A stretch of 64,000 bases of DNA, taken from CAWHYG01 sp963833505. GTDB taxonomy: Bacteria > Eisenbacteria > RBG-16-71-46 > CAIMUX01. The position numbers and the translations under genes are program-made. The notes beneath the pieces were generated by a model. That model was given only the letters and a program-made list of their open reading frames with translations, had not been told where the DNA came from and did not search any database. The stretch is from NCBI GenBank assembly GCA_963833505.1, contig CAWHYG010000007.1, positions 2,294,001 to 2,358,000 on the forward strand, given 5' to 3'. This document shows positions 47,699 through 58,505 of the stretch, one piece after another (position 1 is the stretch's first letter; each line of letters opens with the position of its first letter).

Positions 47699-48656
47699 AC
47701 CCCGCCCGGAGGCATCGAGGGCGGGCGCGGTGGCGCTTGTATCCCTGGCTCTCTTGCTGGCTGCTGGGCTGGAGGCGGGCGCCAGATTCATCGTCCCACA
47801 GCGATCAAGCGAGGAACGGCGGGTGACGCATGAATGGCAGGAGGCGATGACCCGCAGGACCGCCGGGCCCGCCCAGGTACTCTTGGTAGGCAACTCCCTC
47901 CTGGGGGCGGGCGTGGACCTGGACTTGCTTCACCACCTGCTGGGCCATGATCTTCGGGTCAAGCGTCTCCTGATCGAAAACACGGCCTTCTACGACTGGT
48001 ACTACGGCGGGCGCCGTCTCTTCGCGGAAGGGGCCGAGTGTGACTACTTTGCGGTGGTGCTCTCGCCCCGCCAGCTCATCTCGAACGGCATCGACGGGGA
48101 CTACTTCGCCCATCACCTCATGCGCCTGTCCGATCTGTGGGGGGTTGCCCGGTCGACCCGGGCCGGTGGCGACACCTGGGCAAGCATGGCCCTGGCACGG
48201 ATCAGCGCATTCTGGGGGCTCCGCAGGGGAATCCGGAACTGGGTCCTCGAGACGCTGATTCCCCACATGAAGGTGCTAGCGCAGGCTCTTGCTCCCAGAG
48301 ACTCCAGGCGGCCCAGTCCCCAAGAGGTCCGCGCTCTGGCCGCCGATCGCCTGCATCGGCTCGCCCAGGTAGCTACCGTGGGTGGGGCCCGCCTTGTCCT
48401 AATCATTCCCCCCTTGTTGGCAGACGAGGGGCTGGTGCAGGCGGTGGAGGACGCTGGGCGTAGGGTCGGCGTCTCCGTAGTAGTGCCGATACGGCCTGGT
48501 GAGCTTCCCAACAACTGCTTCAGCGACGCCTTCCATCTCAACCCGACCGGGGCCGGCAGATTCACCGCGCGTCTCGCGACGTCGCTGCGCGCGCTCGTTC
48601 CGCCGGGGAGCTCCAGGCCCTCCCCCGATCCCAGCCTGCATCCCCCGCCGGACTGA
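47664..48656 (+). CDS. SGNH-like acyltransferase partner (AlgJ/AlgX-like)
   Basis: About 330 residues with one N-terminal membrane segment (AVALVSLALLLAAGLEAGARF). The block VLLVGNSLLGAGVDLD corresponds to the GDS-like nucleophile region and FSDAFHLNPTGAGRF to the DxxH motif of SGNH hydrolases. It follows and overlaps the MBOAT gene and would complete acetyl transfer outside the membrane. Start is uncertain: ATG 47664 (used here), ATG 47637 or TTG 47679 are all possible. Confidence 0.78.
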   Translation: MRRAPLSTSNSEPRPEASRAGAVALVSLALLLAAGLEAGARFIVPQRSSEERRVTHEWQEAMTRRTAGPAQVLLVGNSLLGAGVDLDLLHHLLGHDLRVKRLLIENTAFYDWYYGGRRLFAEGAECDYFAVVLSPRQLISNGIDGDYFAHHLMRLSDLWGVARSTRAGGDTWASMALARISAFWGLRRGIRNWVLETLIPHMKVLAQALAPRDSRRPSPQEVRALAADRLHRLAQVATVGGARLVLIIPPLLADEGLVQAVEDAGRRVGVSVVVPIRPGELPNNCFSDAFHLNPTGAGRFTARLATSLRALVPPGSSRPSPDPSLHPPPD

Positions 48657-48839
48657 GGAACGACCCGGCCGGCGTCGCAAACAAGTACCGCGGTATCCCC
48701 CATCCTGGCTTGGGGTCCGCCTCGGATTTTCAGGTGACCCGCGGCCGGTCCGGCTGGAGCGACAGTTGCCGGGCGGATATTAATCCGGCTGAAGACCGCT
48801 GCCTTTCACTGCGTGCTGAGAAATGCAAGCTACCGGCGC

Positions 48840-51800
48840 CTACGTGGCCGCCAGGTAGATTGTTCGCAGCACCCTGTGCGTAGGAGATTCAACCCGCAGA
48901 TAGTAGTATCCGGGCGCGGCGATCTTCCCGGAGATCTTTCGATCCCATGGAACCTCGAGACGTGTTCCCGGAGTCACCGTGCCGTCGAAGAGAACCGCCA
49001 GGCGGTGACCCAGGAGGTCCAGGATCTCGACCCGCAGGTTTCCTTGTGCCGGGAAGGTGGACGGCACGTTGATCCGAAACCGGCATGCGCTGGTCACCGG
49101 CTGCGGGAACGGCCCCTCCACGCTCCACAGCTCCGCCGGGATGGCGATCGGCGAAGACAACGCGCTCTCCACGTCGCCCGCAGCCACCGCCTTCACCGCC
49201 AGGTAGAGGAGGCCGGAAGTCGCCGTTCGAGAGACCTCGCAGTGTGAGGCGGCAAGCGGTCCATTCGTCAACTGCCGCCAAGTACCATTCGAGTCCTCCC
49301 CGAAGACCTCGTACCCCACAACCTGGGGATCCGCGGATGGCGGCCAGGAGACATCCAGGGTCTCGCCATCATCCGACCAGTGCACCTCCGGCGTCCCGGG
49401 AGACAGGAGCGGTCCCGAATCTTCCATCGTGGTCGTCCCGCTTGGGAGGTTGGACAGCCCGCTCCAGTTGGGCACCTCGTCCCCCACCTTGAGCGCGAAA
49501 TAGAAGGTGGTCGCCGGGGTCAGGCCGGTCACGGTGAAGGTCTCGGGCTGCCCGGAGGGAAGCGGAGCCGGGAGCCCCTGGACCGGCGTCGCTGTCCCCC
49601 AGTTGTCGTCCGTGATCGCCCCCTTCGAGTAGCGAAGATCGTAGACGGTGGCCTGGCCGGTGTTGCGGTCATCTCCCACCGCCGTCCAAGTCAGTGTCGC
49701 CGAGACCTGGGTGGTCGCGGTCACAGCCAGCGTGGACACGGCCGCGGGCGGCGTCGTGTCAGGAGAAGGCTGGGTAGCGCAACAGAGGATGTTGGATAAC
49801 CCGCTCCAATTGTTGACCTCATCAGCGACCTTCAATGCGAAGTAGTAGGTGGTGCCGGGAGTCAGCCCCGACACGGTGAACGACTCGTTCTGCCCGGCCG
49901 GTTTGGGCACAGGTAGCCCGGACACGGGGACGTTCGAGCTCCAGGTGGAATCCGTGATCACCGAGCTCGATCGCCGTAGATCATAGGTAGTCGCGGTTCC
50001 GCTGTTCCCGTCGTCTCCCACCGCAGTCCAGCTCAGGGTCACGGAGGTCCCGGTCGTCGCAGTCACGGCCAGGGTGGTCACGTTCGCCGGCGGCGTCGTG
50101 TCCTGTGACGGCACCGTCGCACCGCTTGGGACGTTGGAGAGCCCGCTCCAGTTGTAGACTTCGTCCCTGACCTTGAGGGCGAAGTAGTACGCGGTGCCGG
50201 CGGACAAGCCGGAAACCGTGAAGGTCTCAGGTTGTCCAGAGGGCTTGGGCGAGGGAAGCCCGGCCACCGGCGTGGTGGAATTCCAGGTGCCGTCGGTGAT
50301 CGGCGCGGTGGAATAGCGCAGGTCGTAGGCCGTCGCCGTGCCTTTCATGCCGTCGTCACCCACCGCCGTCCAGCTCAGGGCCAGCGAAGTCTGGGTCGCC
50401 GTTCCCACGGCCAGGGTCGTCACATTCGCAGGAGGAGTCGTGTCCTTGGCGGGTTGAGTGGCTCCGGTGGGGACGTTCGACAGCGGGCTCCAGTTGTTGG
50501 CTTTGTCTCCAACCTTGAGGCCGAAGTAGTAGGTTGTTCCCGGGGTCAGTCCCGGAACCACGAACATCTCCGGTTGTCCCGACGGTTTCGGCTGGGGCAG
50601 GTTGGATACCTTGGTCGATGCGCCCCAGTTTCCATCCGTGATCAGTCCGGTCGAGTAACGCAGGTCGTAGTTTGACGCCGTGCCCGTCATGCCATCATCG
50701 CCCACGGCCGTCCAGGTCAATGTCACGGTCGTGTCGGTGGAAGAGGCGGCGGTCAATGTCGTCACTTGAGCAGGAGGAGTCGTGTCCGGTGGAGTCAAGG
50801 TCGTGCCGCTTGGAACGTTCGAGAGGCCGCTCCAGTTGGGAACCTCATCGGCGACCTTGAGTGCGAAGTAGTACGTCGTCGCGGGGTTCAAGCCGGTCAC
50901 GGTGAAGGTCTCCGGCTGCCCGGCGGTCTTGGGCTTGGGAAGACCCGCAACCGGAGTTGTGAGGTTCCAGTTGCCGTCCGTGATCGGCCAGGTGGCATAG
51001 CGCAGATCGTACGTCGTGGCCGTCCCGACGTTCCCGTCATCGCCCACCGCGATCCAGGTCAGGGTCGCCGACGACTCGGTCGTCGATGCCATGGCGAGCG
51101 TGGTGACGGCGGAAGGAGGCGTCGTGTCTGCCGGCGGTTGCGTCGCTCCGCTCGCAATGTTGGAGAGACCGCTCCAGTTGGGCACCTCGTCGCCGACCTT
51201 GAGGGCGAAGTAGTACGTGGTGCCGGGAGCCAGCCCCGTGACGGTATAGGTTTCGGGCTGCCCGGAGGGCTTCGGGGCCGGCACGCCCGGGACCTTGGTG
51301 GCGGTGTTCCAGTTGCCGTCCGTGATCGGCGAGGTCGAATAGCCCAGATCGTAATATGAGGCGGTTCCCTCCTCCCCGTCGTCACCCACCGCCGTCCAGG
51401 TCAGGGTGACCGAGGTCTCGGTCGTCGCGCCCGCCGCGAGGGTTGAGACCGCCGCGGGCGGGGTGGTATCCGGCACGGTCAGCGTCGTTCCGCTGGGCAC
51501 GTTGGAGAGTCCGCTCCAGTTCGGAACCTCGTCCGCGACCTTGAGGGCGAAATAGTACGTCGTCGCCGGATTCAGACCCGTGACGGTGAAGGTTTCAGGC
51601 TGACCTGAAGGCTTCGGAGGCGGGAGCCCGGGGACCTTCGTGGCCGAGCCCCAGTTGCCATCCGTGATCAACGCGGTCGAGTACCTCAGATCGTAGGTCG
51701 TGGCCGTGCCGACCTTGCCGTCGTCTCCCACCGCCGTCCAGGTCAAGGTCGCCGTGGTCTGCGTGGTCGCTCCCACGGCGAGATCGGTCACCGCGGCCGG

Positions 51801-54588
51801 AGGCGTGGTGTCCGGGACCCCTTCCGCAGGGATCAGGTGAGCACGATCCCTGCCCGGAATTCGTGTCCTCTCCGTTGGCGCAGCTCGCCGAATTCACGAG
51901 GACGCAGGCGCTTCTGGCACCGTCACAGCAAGCGATCAGTGGCTCGCCTTCCTGATATTCGAAGGCGCCCTTGTCCACGTGCGCCCCCGACACCCTTGAG
52001 TGACCGCCGGCGTCAAAAATCGCGCCGGGGATCCTGGCGGCTGCGTCGTCGCCGGCGTTTCGCAGGGGCGAACCCGATGCCGGGCAAAAATTGGAGAGAA
52101 TCGTCCATCCGCTGTCGACCAATCCCGGGTCGCCCAGGGAGTTGTTCGCGTCCAACGTCCCGATGTTCGAGCTGTTGTAGACCGTGTTCTGGTAGGCGAC
52201 GATGGCGGTGCCGGGATAGGTGTAGTGACAGTGGTCCAAGGTCAACCTCGTCCAGGCGGGATGGCGGCTGAAGTCCACGCAGGAGTTGGTCCCCGCGGTT
52301 CGCGCCAAGAGACAGTTCCGCGCCACCACCGATCCCGCGCTGGGATACAGGTTCCCCCCCAGCCCGAGACCCGGGCCGACTATGGTGCAGTTGCTGAAAG
52401 CGGCGGTCGCCCCCGGGCCGAGGGAATCGATGTAGACCCCGTACTCGGTCTTGGAATAGAAGATGCTGTTGCTCACCGTGCAGGAACCGTCCAGGTGCCA
52501 GGTGGCGTGCTCGGACAGGAACCGGCATCCCTGAATGGTGATGTTGTCGACCGGCGCGTCGTTCTTCACGGTATAGTCGCCGCCCGGTCCCTTGTCATAG
52601 ATGGTCAGGTCCCGCACGGTTGTATTGTAAGCTGTCGTTCCAAACTCCAGACCAGCGTGGTTGGTCCCGGTCGAGTCTCCCGTGATCGAATAGCCGTCGC
52701 CCAGGATGGTCACATCATGGGTGTAGACCTGGATCGCGTCGCCCGCCGACTGGTGCCACCGCAGATTGCCCGCAAGTTCATACGTCGCCCCAGCGGTGTC
52801 ACATCGATAGGGAACGGCGCTGATGATGATCATCCCGGTTGTCGCTTGCGTGGTTCCGCTCGGAACGTTGGAGAGCGCGCTCCAGTTCGGAACCTCGTCC
52901 GCGACTTTGAGGGCAAAGTAGTACGTCGTCGCCGGGTTCAGACCCGTGACGGTGAAGGTTTCAGGCTGACCGGAAGGCTTCGGAGCCGGGAGCCCGGGGA
53001 CCTTCGTGGCCGAGCCCCAGTTGCCGTCCGTGATCAATGCGGTCGAGTACCTCAGATCGTAGGACGTGGCCCTGCCGACCTTGCCATCATCTCCCACCGC
53101 GGTCCAGGTCAAGGTCGCCGCGTTCTGCGTCGTCGCTCCCACCGCGAGATCGGTCACCGCGGCGGGGGGAATCGTGTCCGGAGCAGCCTGCGTGGTCCCG
53201 CTCGGCACGTTGGAAATGGCGCTCCAGTTATTCGCCTCGTCGACCGTCTTGATTGCGAAATAATAGAGCGTCCCTGGACCCAGGCCGGTCACCGTAGCCG
53301 ACTCTGGCGTGCCGGAGGTATCGGGTGCCGAAATCGGGAACGTCGTCGCAGAATCGAAGTTCGCACTCGTGATCGTCTTCGGAGAGTACCGCAGGTCGTA
53401 GCTGGAGCCCCTCCCGCTCAAGCTGTCCCCACCCACCGCCGTCCAGTGTAGGGTCGCGGTCGTGGTCGTGACCGAGTAGACCGAGAGATTCGTGATCGGC
53501 GCGGGGCGGACATAGTCGCCCCCGCCTCCGAGCGAGACCGGATAACCGGTCGGGTTCACGGCTCCGGTTGAGTCGGATACGAACAGGTAGACGTCTGCAT
53601 TGGATCCGAAAGAGCCATGGTGCACTGTGAAGGTGATCGACCCGGCGGTCCATGCGGTCGGAATCTGGATCTCCCGGTGGACACAGGAATCGTAGGTGGG
53701 TTGATCCCCGATCTCCACCCTGGCCCGGGTCGTGTCTACGTATACGTCGCTCCAATAGGTATCGGCCACCTCGTGGTCCCCGTTGCACGTCGGAGGCTCA
53801 GAGTTATGCTTCATATAGTGCCCGAACCAGAGCTGCTGGAACATGTTCGGATAACTAGTATCACGATCGCAGAAGTCGCTCAGGTCGATGTACTTTGTTC
53901 CATCTATCCAGAGTTGAGTTATGCCGTCGGCCACGCCGGGCGCGGACGAGCACGTCCAGTAGGCCTGAAGATGGACCCACTGTCCTTCTGCGCTCGTATA
54001 GTGCCACGGGAAATAGTAGGTATTCCTTCCGCATCCAACGCCACCGTCCCCAGGCGTGTCCTGCCACATGCATTGTCGCGGGTCGCAGTTGTGGCTCATC
54101 AGGGCCTCTGGGAACCCGCTGTGCGGCCCGTAGGCCCGGAACTGCTTGTCGTTGGAAATGACGGTGTCGGGGAAATCCTGCTGGTACTCCAGGTACCATC
54201 CGTCGATGTAATACTTGGTCGTTTGCTGCGCGGAGATGAGACCGAAGTTGGAGGCGTACTGCAGGTTCTCAAAATGGCACTCGGCCGATCTGGTCGAGTT
54301 CGGTCGGAGGTAGTCGGTGGAGTACGTGGGGTCGATGGCAGGGCCGTAGTCGTTGGAGCTGAGGAGGCTCCATCCGGTGAGGGTCGCGCCCGGGGCCCCA
54401 GAGGAGAAATTGTCGTACTTCCAGGGGGCCGCCTGGTTCTTGTGGCCGAACCCGCTGCCGCTGATAGTATAGGAGCTCCCGTCGGAAAACGTGCCAGTTC
54501 CCGAGGCAACAAACGGCGTTGCCATCACATTCAACCCTGTCATCAGGATCGCAGCGGCTGCGAGGGCAACCGATGATAAGGACTTCAT
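48840..54588 (-). CDS. giant secreted multidomain FN3 protein, one frameshift
   Basis: Read as one gene of about 1915 codons. Frame 1 (54588 to about 51820): signal peptide (SLSSVALAAAAILMTGLNVMA), a concanavalin/LamG-like or lyase-like beta domain to about residue 340 (WYLEYQQDFPDTVISNDKQF, WVHLQAYWTCSS), two FN3 domains, a right-handed beta-helix (ILGDGYSITGDSTGTNHAG through FDAGGHSRVSGAHVDKGAFEYQ) and a Cys-rich module (IACCDGARSACVLVNSASC). Frame 2 (about 51825 to 48840): seven FN3 domains, another beta domain and a C-terminal FlgD-like domain (IDLLGHRLAVLFDGTV, YYYLRVES). The total of 5749 bases is one over a multiple of three; the switch lies near 51815-51825 beside a run of four C. CAGGAGT precedes the ATG. 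Likely an exported adhesin or polymer-binding protein. Confidence 0.82.
49459..51791. repeat. 342-bp tandem FN3 units
   Basis: The word CCGCTCCA (or a one-base variant) recurs at 49459, 49801, 50143, 50485, 50827, 51169 and 51511, exactly 342 bases apart. Two more copies at 52877 and 53219 are also 342 apart. Each unit encodes one 114-residue FN3 domain. Confidence 0.92.
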
Positions 54589-54894
54589 GTCTGACTCCTG
54601 TGATCGCGCAGGGAAAGGAGATCGAAAGGCGTTGGGATCCGCGGTGGCGAGAGGCCGACTTCGAGAGCTCCCCCAACTCGAACGCGAATCCGCTCCGAGG
54701 TTAGCGCGGATCCGTTGGGCACCGTGAGTAAAACTCTCGCTGCAGCCCTGTCCCCGCCGTGCCGCGATCTTGTATCATTCCAATGTGGCTCGTGTCCGGA
54801 CGCCGCTTTGGGGATGTTCCATCCGGCATAGCGAACTGCCCCCGGCGTGCGGCTGGAATGAATCGAGGGTCGCGCATTCGCCATGGCGTCTTTT
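54589..54894. other. intergenic region upstream of the giant FN3 gene
   Basis: About 306 bases with no gene. It should contain the minus-strand promoter of the FN3 protein gene; I see no convincing pair of hexamers. Confidence 0.4.
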
Positions 54895-56280
54895 CTACGG
54901 TGCTTGCGGCTGGTTCCGGTCGCTCAGCGCCGTCTCTCTCCGACTCCGGTCCAATCGGGAGATCACGAAGCGGCGCTTGTTCGACCTTTCAGGGGCGATG
55001 TCCTTGACGAGTTCCACCTCCACTTCAAGCTCCTGGTCTCCCCTTCGCAGGATCTCATCCTTGAGCGCCTCCCAGTCGGCCGTCCTGAAGGATGGCTTCG
55101 GCACGATCCTCACCAGGATGGCGCCCTCCCGCTCCTGGATCACCTGGAAGGTGTCCACTGAGGGCGCAAGCTCGAAGATGCCGGTGAAGAAATGCACGAC
55201 CAGACGATTGCCCCGGGGCGTGAGTATCACGTCGGAGTCCCGTCCCTCGACGCCCGTAAGGCGGGGCAGACCACGCCCGCATGGACAAGGTTCGCCCGGC
55301 CCCCGAACGGCGATGTCGCCGATCGCGTATCGAATCAGCGGCATGGCGCCCGGGTTCAGGCGGGTGAGGATCACGGTGCCGGTTTCCGCGCCGTTTGCCC
55401 CGGCGAAGGTATCCACAAGCTGCAGAACGACATGGTTGGAGAACACGTGGTAGCAACCGTCGGCCAGACCGCATTGCGCCGCCACCTGGATTCCCTCGCC
55501 GCACCCGTAGGTGTCCGTTACACGGCAACCAAAAGCGCGCTCGATCGCCTTCCGGTACTGCGGAAAGAGGTTGTCTCCCCAGCTCACGATGCCGGCCAAC
55601 GTCCTGTTGAAGCCAACCTCGGCCGCGCGCTGCGCCAGGCAGTGGAGGCCGGCGGCGTACCCCGTCACAAAGCGCAATCGCAGCCGCTCGATGATTCCGA
55701 GGAACCCGTCCAGCATTTCATCGGACAGATTCCAAGCCGGCACGTAGGAGACGCGCAGCAGGAGATCCTTCGCTCGCTTGACCCTCCCCCGGTCGGTCGT
55801 CATCCCCATCTGCATGAAGGGGGTTCCGATGTCCCACCCGGCATAGGTCGACCGCAGAAACATCAGCGCCCGGGCCTCGCTAAGGGAGTCGCGGTCGATC
55901 CGCACCGTGAAGGGACGTCCCGTCGAGCCGCTGGTCCATTGCTCATCCCAACGTCGGATCGATGGACGGGTGCATTCCGCCGGATAGGCCGCCCTCAGCA
56001 TGTCCTTCGTGACCACCGGCAGTTTCCGCAGATCCTCTTCGGACCTGACGTGTTCCGGTCGGAGACCGGATTCATCGAAGAGGCGCCGGTAGAACGTTGT
56101 CTCCCGATAGGCCACCTGCACAAGCGCGGTCAATCTCCGGTTCTGACAGTCTTCGAGACGATCGGGCGACCACCACTGGGCCTTGCTGAACGCACTGTAG
56201 TAATGCATGACCCGCTGACCCGTGGCCCGGTCGGCCAGCGGAAGCAGCCAGCTCCGAAGGACGAAATTGCCCGTGTTCAT
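54895..56280 (-). CDS. CapK / phenylacetate-CoA ligase-like adenylate-forming protein
   Basis: A 461-residue member of the PaaK/CapK (coenzyme F390 synthetase) group. Segments: LPVVTKDMLRAAYP, WTSGSTGRPFTV (adenylate P-loop-like motif), VSWGDNLFPQYRKAIERAFGCRVTDTYGCGEG, LNPGAMPLIRYAIGDIAVRGPGEPCPCGRGLPRLTGVEGRDSD and a C-terminal lid domain. CapK-like proteins occur in capsule and exopolysaccharide clusters, but their substrate is unknown. The ATG 56280 is chosen because the conserved region starts there; upstream frame belongs to the DUF362 gene on the same strand. Confidence 0.85.
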   Translation of the reverse strand: MNTGNFVLRSWLLPLADRATGQRVMHYYSAFSKAQWWSPDRLEDCQNRRLTALVQVAYRETTFYRRLFDESGLRPEHVRSEEDLRKLPVVTKDMLRAAYPAECTRPSIRRWDEQWTSGSTGRPFTVRIDRDSLSEARALMFLRSTYAGWDIGTPFMQMGMTTDRGRVKRAKDLLLRVSYVPAWNLSDEMLDGFLGIIERLRLRFVTGYAAGLHCLAQRAAEVGFNRTLAGIVSWGDNLFPQYRKAIERAFGCRVTDTYGCGEGIQVAAQCGLADGCYHVFSNHVVLQLVDTFAGANGAETGTVILTRLNPGAMPLIRYAIGDIAVRGPGEPCPCGRGLPRLTGVEGRDSDVILTPRGNRLVVHFFTGIFELAPSVDTFQVIQEREGAILVRIVPKPSFRTADWEALKDEILRRGDQELEVEVELVKDIAPERSNKRRFVISRLDRSRRETALSDRNQPQAP

Positions 56281-56332
56281 CGTCGTTCCGAGTCCGATCC
56301 ACGAGGCCGACGGGGTATCTTGTCCAGATCCA

Positions 56333-57844
56333 TCACCGCACCCGGCGCTGGCGGTCTCCGCCGACGCGCTCCGGATCCGCGACCTCGATAGCGCCGGTCC
56401 ATCCATGGTGGGCCTTGAATCGGAAGGGCCCCCCCGGCCCCAGGCTCGCCAGCACTCCGTTCCATTCCGGGCTGTCGCTATGAAGGTTGATCGCTTCGTA
56501 GGGAAACGGGGCGAGCGGAAGCTCCCGTGGGGCAAATGCGTTCCGGATCATCGGCAGGCGCAATGGATCGAATCCCATCAGCCATGCCCCGGCTGAATCG
56601 ATGGCCACGGGATTGAATCCGGCCACAATCAGCCCGGCGCGAACCGGATCGGGGGCGGCCGGGCCATCGCCTTCCCCCGCGATCACCCCATCGATGAAGC
56701 CGATGTACCGCTTGGCTGGGTGGATTGGGAACGAGGTTCCGTCGCTGTAGAACAGACAGGTGTTGATGTCATGCACCATACGCCAGCAGGTGTCGTTGCC
56801 GGCCCAGTTGCCTTGGCGCGTGACCGTGGCCGAATCGCCTAGCGCCCGCTTCCCCCATCGTTTCGCGATCCGAAACCAAGGCGCCATTGCCTCCGGCCTT
56901 GCCATCATCATGCGCTCGAGAGAACGAAGCGCGCGGGTCTCCCATCGGCGCAGGCCGGACGGATCCGGGTACCCGTCGCCCCCTTCGGCCGGACAGCCGT
57001 CGGTGAAGTGGGGAAGCCAGTTCCTGCCGGTATTGATGCCGACGAGGTTCTTGAGGCAGAGGGTGACACCGACCTTCTTGTGGGTTTTCATCTTGGCGAC
57101 GTTGATAAAGAGGTCGGCACTGGTGCATGTCCTGGATACAAGGTACTCATGCCTCCCTCCGCTGTGGTGTCGGTTGGTCTCGGCTTGATCGTAATCCGAG
57201 CCGTAGTAGCGCCCACCGCCGGGATGGCCGGACAAGGCGCTCATCGATCCGAGGTCGATTTGCTGCGAGCCGTTCTCGTCTCCGGCCAGACGTTCTCTCC
57301 GGCAGATGACGTCGTCCCGGGTATCCGGCCACCACTCCGACCTGAGGTCGAGCAGGCGGATGCTCACGCCGCCGGATCGCTTCCGGGCGTAATCGCAGAC
57401 TTCCGAAATGCCCGTTCGCTCAATGACCTTGGCCCAGTCCGCATCAAACTGCGGACCATCGACGATCCAGATCTCCCCCTTGCCGCGCAGGGCGAGCAGA
57501 GCGTAATCTAGGATCGGCCGGATGACCGAACCGTGGGTGACGAGCGACATCCACTCGCTCGGCCGGGTCCGGTGTGCATGGCCGATCAAGTTGGGCTTGA
57601 TGACAATGCGTTCGCCGGGATGGACCAGGTCGGACAACGGATTCCAGTGCAGTGTCGAGACGTTCTCCTTGTCCAGACCCATCCGGCGGAAGATCTCACG
57701 GACGGCTGCGTAGACCTCATTCTGCGGACCGAGTTCCGAGGGCACCTCGGGAAAACGCTCGTGAGGGTGAAAGGGAGGGACCGAGGGATACCTCGGTCCG
57801 ATCCGACGGATGCAGACCTCAGGCGATGACAGTGTTGCGATCAT
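56333..57844 (-). CDS. DUF362 domain protein
   Basis: 503 residues. The DUF362 core is recognised from VIKPNLIGHAHRTRPSEW, THGSVIRPILDYALLAL, LFINVAKMKTHKKVGVTLCLKNLVGINTGR and IAGEGDGPAAPDPVRAGLIVAGFNPVAIDSAGAWLMGFDP. The ferredoxin-type cysteines often fused to this domain are absent. Function is unknown; the family is found beside capsule-type and redox genes. It lies 52 bases before the CapK-like gene and probably shares its transcript. The ATG 57844 is used; a GTG at 57859 is an alternative, and neither has a strong ribosome site. Confidence 0.8.
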   Translation of the reverse strand: MIATLSSPEVCIRRIGPRYPSVPPFHPHERFPEVPSELGPQNEVYAAVREIFRRMGLDKENVSTLHWNPLSDLVHPGERIVIKPNLIGHAHRTRPSEWMSLVTHGSVIRPILDYALLALRGKGEIWIVDGPQFDADWAKVIERTGISEVCDYARKRSGGVSIRLLDLRSEWWPDTRDDVICRRERLAGDENGSQQIDLGSMSALSGHPGGGRYYGSDYDQAETNRHHSGGRHEYLVSRTCTSADLFINVAKMKTHKKVGVTLCLKNLVGINTGRNWLPHFTDGCPAEGGDGYPDPSGLRRWETRALRSLERMMMARPEAMAPWFRIAKRWGKRALGDSATVTRQGNWAGNDTCWRMVHDINTCLFYSDGTSFPIHPAKRYIGFIDGVIAGEGDGPAAPDPVRAGLIVAGFNPVAIDSAGAWLMGFDPLRLPMIRNAFAPRELPLAPFPYEAINLHSDSPEWNGVLASLGPGGPFRFKAHHGWTGAIEVADPERVGGDRQRRVR

Positions 57845-58505
57845 GACCGACTCAGGCACATCCGATCAGACCGGCGGGGAGAGATTCCGGTGCCGCCAAC
57901 GTCGAGAAATGGTTGAAATCAACGGGATCCCGTGAGCAGGAGCCGGCGTTGCTTCCGGTCCCTTTCACGCATCCGCATACCGCAGTCTTCGGACCCGTAT
58001 GAATAGGCTCACCGGTGCCCTCCAGCCGGGGCCGCGCCTGGCTGCAGCAGGTCAGCCCCGCACGGCCTCTGGAAAACCACGCGGAAGTCAGTAGAGACCT
58101 GATCGCACCGGTAGTCAATCGGAATCTGGGACATCGCTCCTCCGGCCTGTCCTTGCGGTCGATCCGCTCCCGTCCGCGGAGAGCCTCGGCTGGATCCCGG
58201 GCGCGGGCCGGCGGAAACTGCGACCGATGATCCGGACGGCGGCCCCCCGTGCCTCCGGGGCGCGTCCGGTTCATCTCCGTCGATCCAACAGAACGGTCCG
58301 GCGCGCAAGGGAGAGCTCTCTGGCATTGTTATCGGCACTCCGACCTTCGGAGGCGAGCCGATTCTGGCCCCGTTTCCCGACAATCCCGGCTGCCCGGAGA
58401 AGTGCAAAATGCGGATCCTTGATCACCTGCCGCCGGTGGGTATAAGCTCGGCGCGGTCTGACTCTTGGTTGAACGCGGTTTCCGATCGTCGGGTGAGCCG
58501 AAACC
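57845..58505. other. intergenic region between divergent genes
   Basis: About 660 bases with no recognised gene. The right part holds the promoter at 58419. The left part must drive the DUF362-CapK transcript, but no clear hexamers were seen. Confidence 0.45.
58419..58446 (+). promoter_or_regulatory. sigma-70-like promoter
   Basis: TTGATC, a 16-base spacer and TATAAG, about 60 bases before the GT4 gene at 58506. Confidence 0.5.

Noticed and set aside
19076..56280. PEP-CTERM sorting signals at protein ends
   Set aside because: No protein in the window ends with a Pro-Glu-Pro motif, a hydrophobic helix and a basic cluster.
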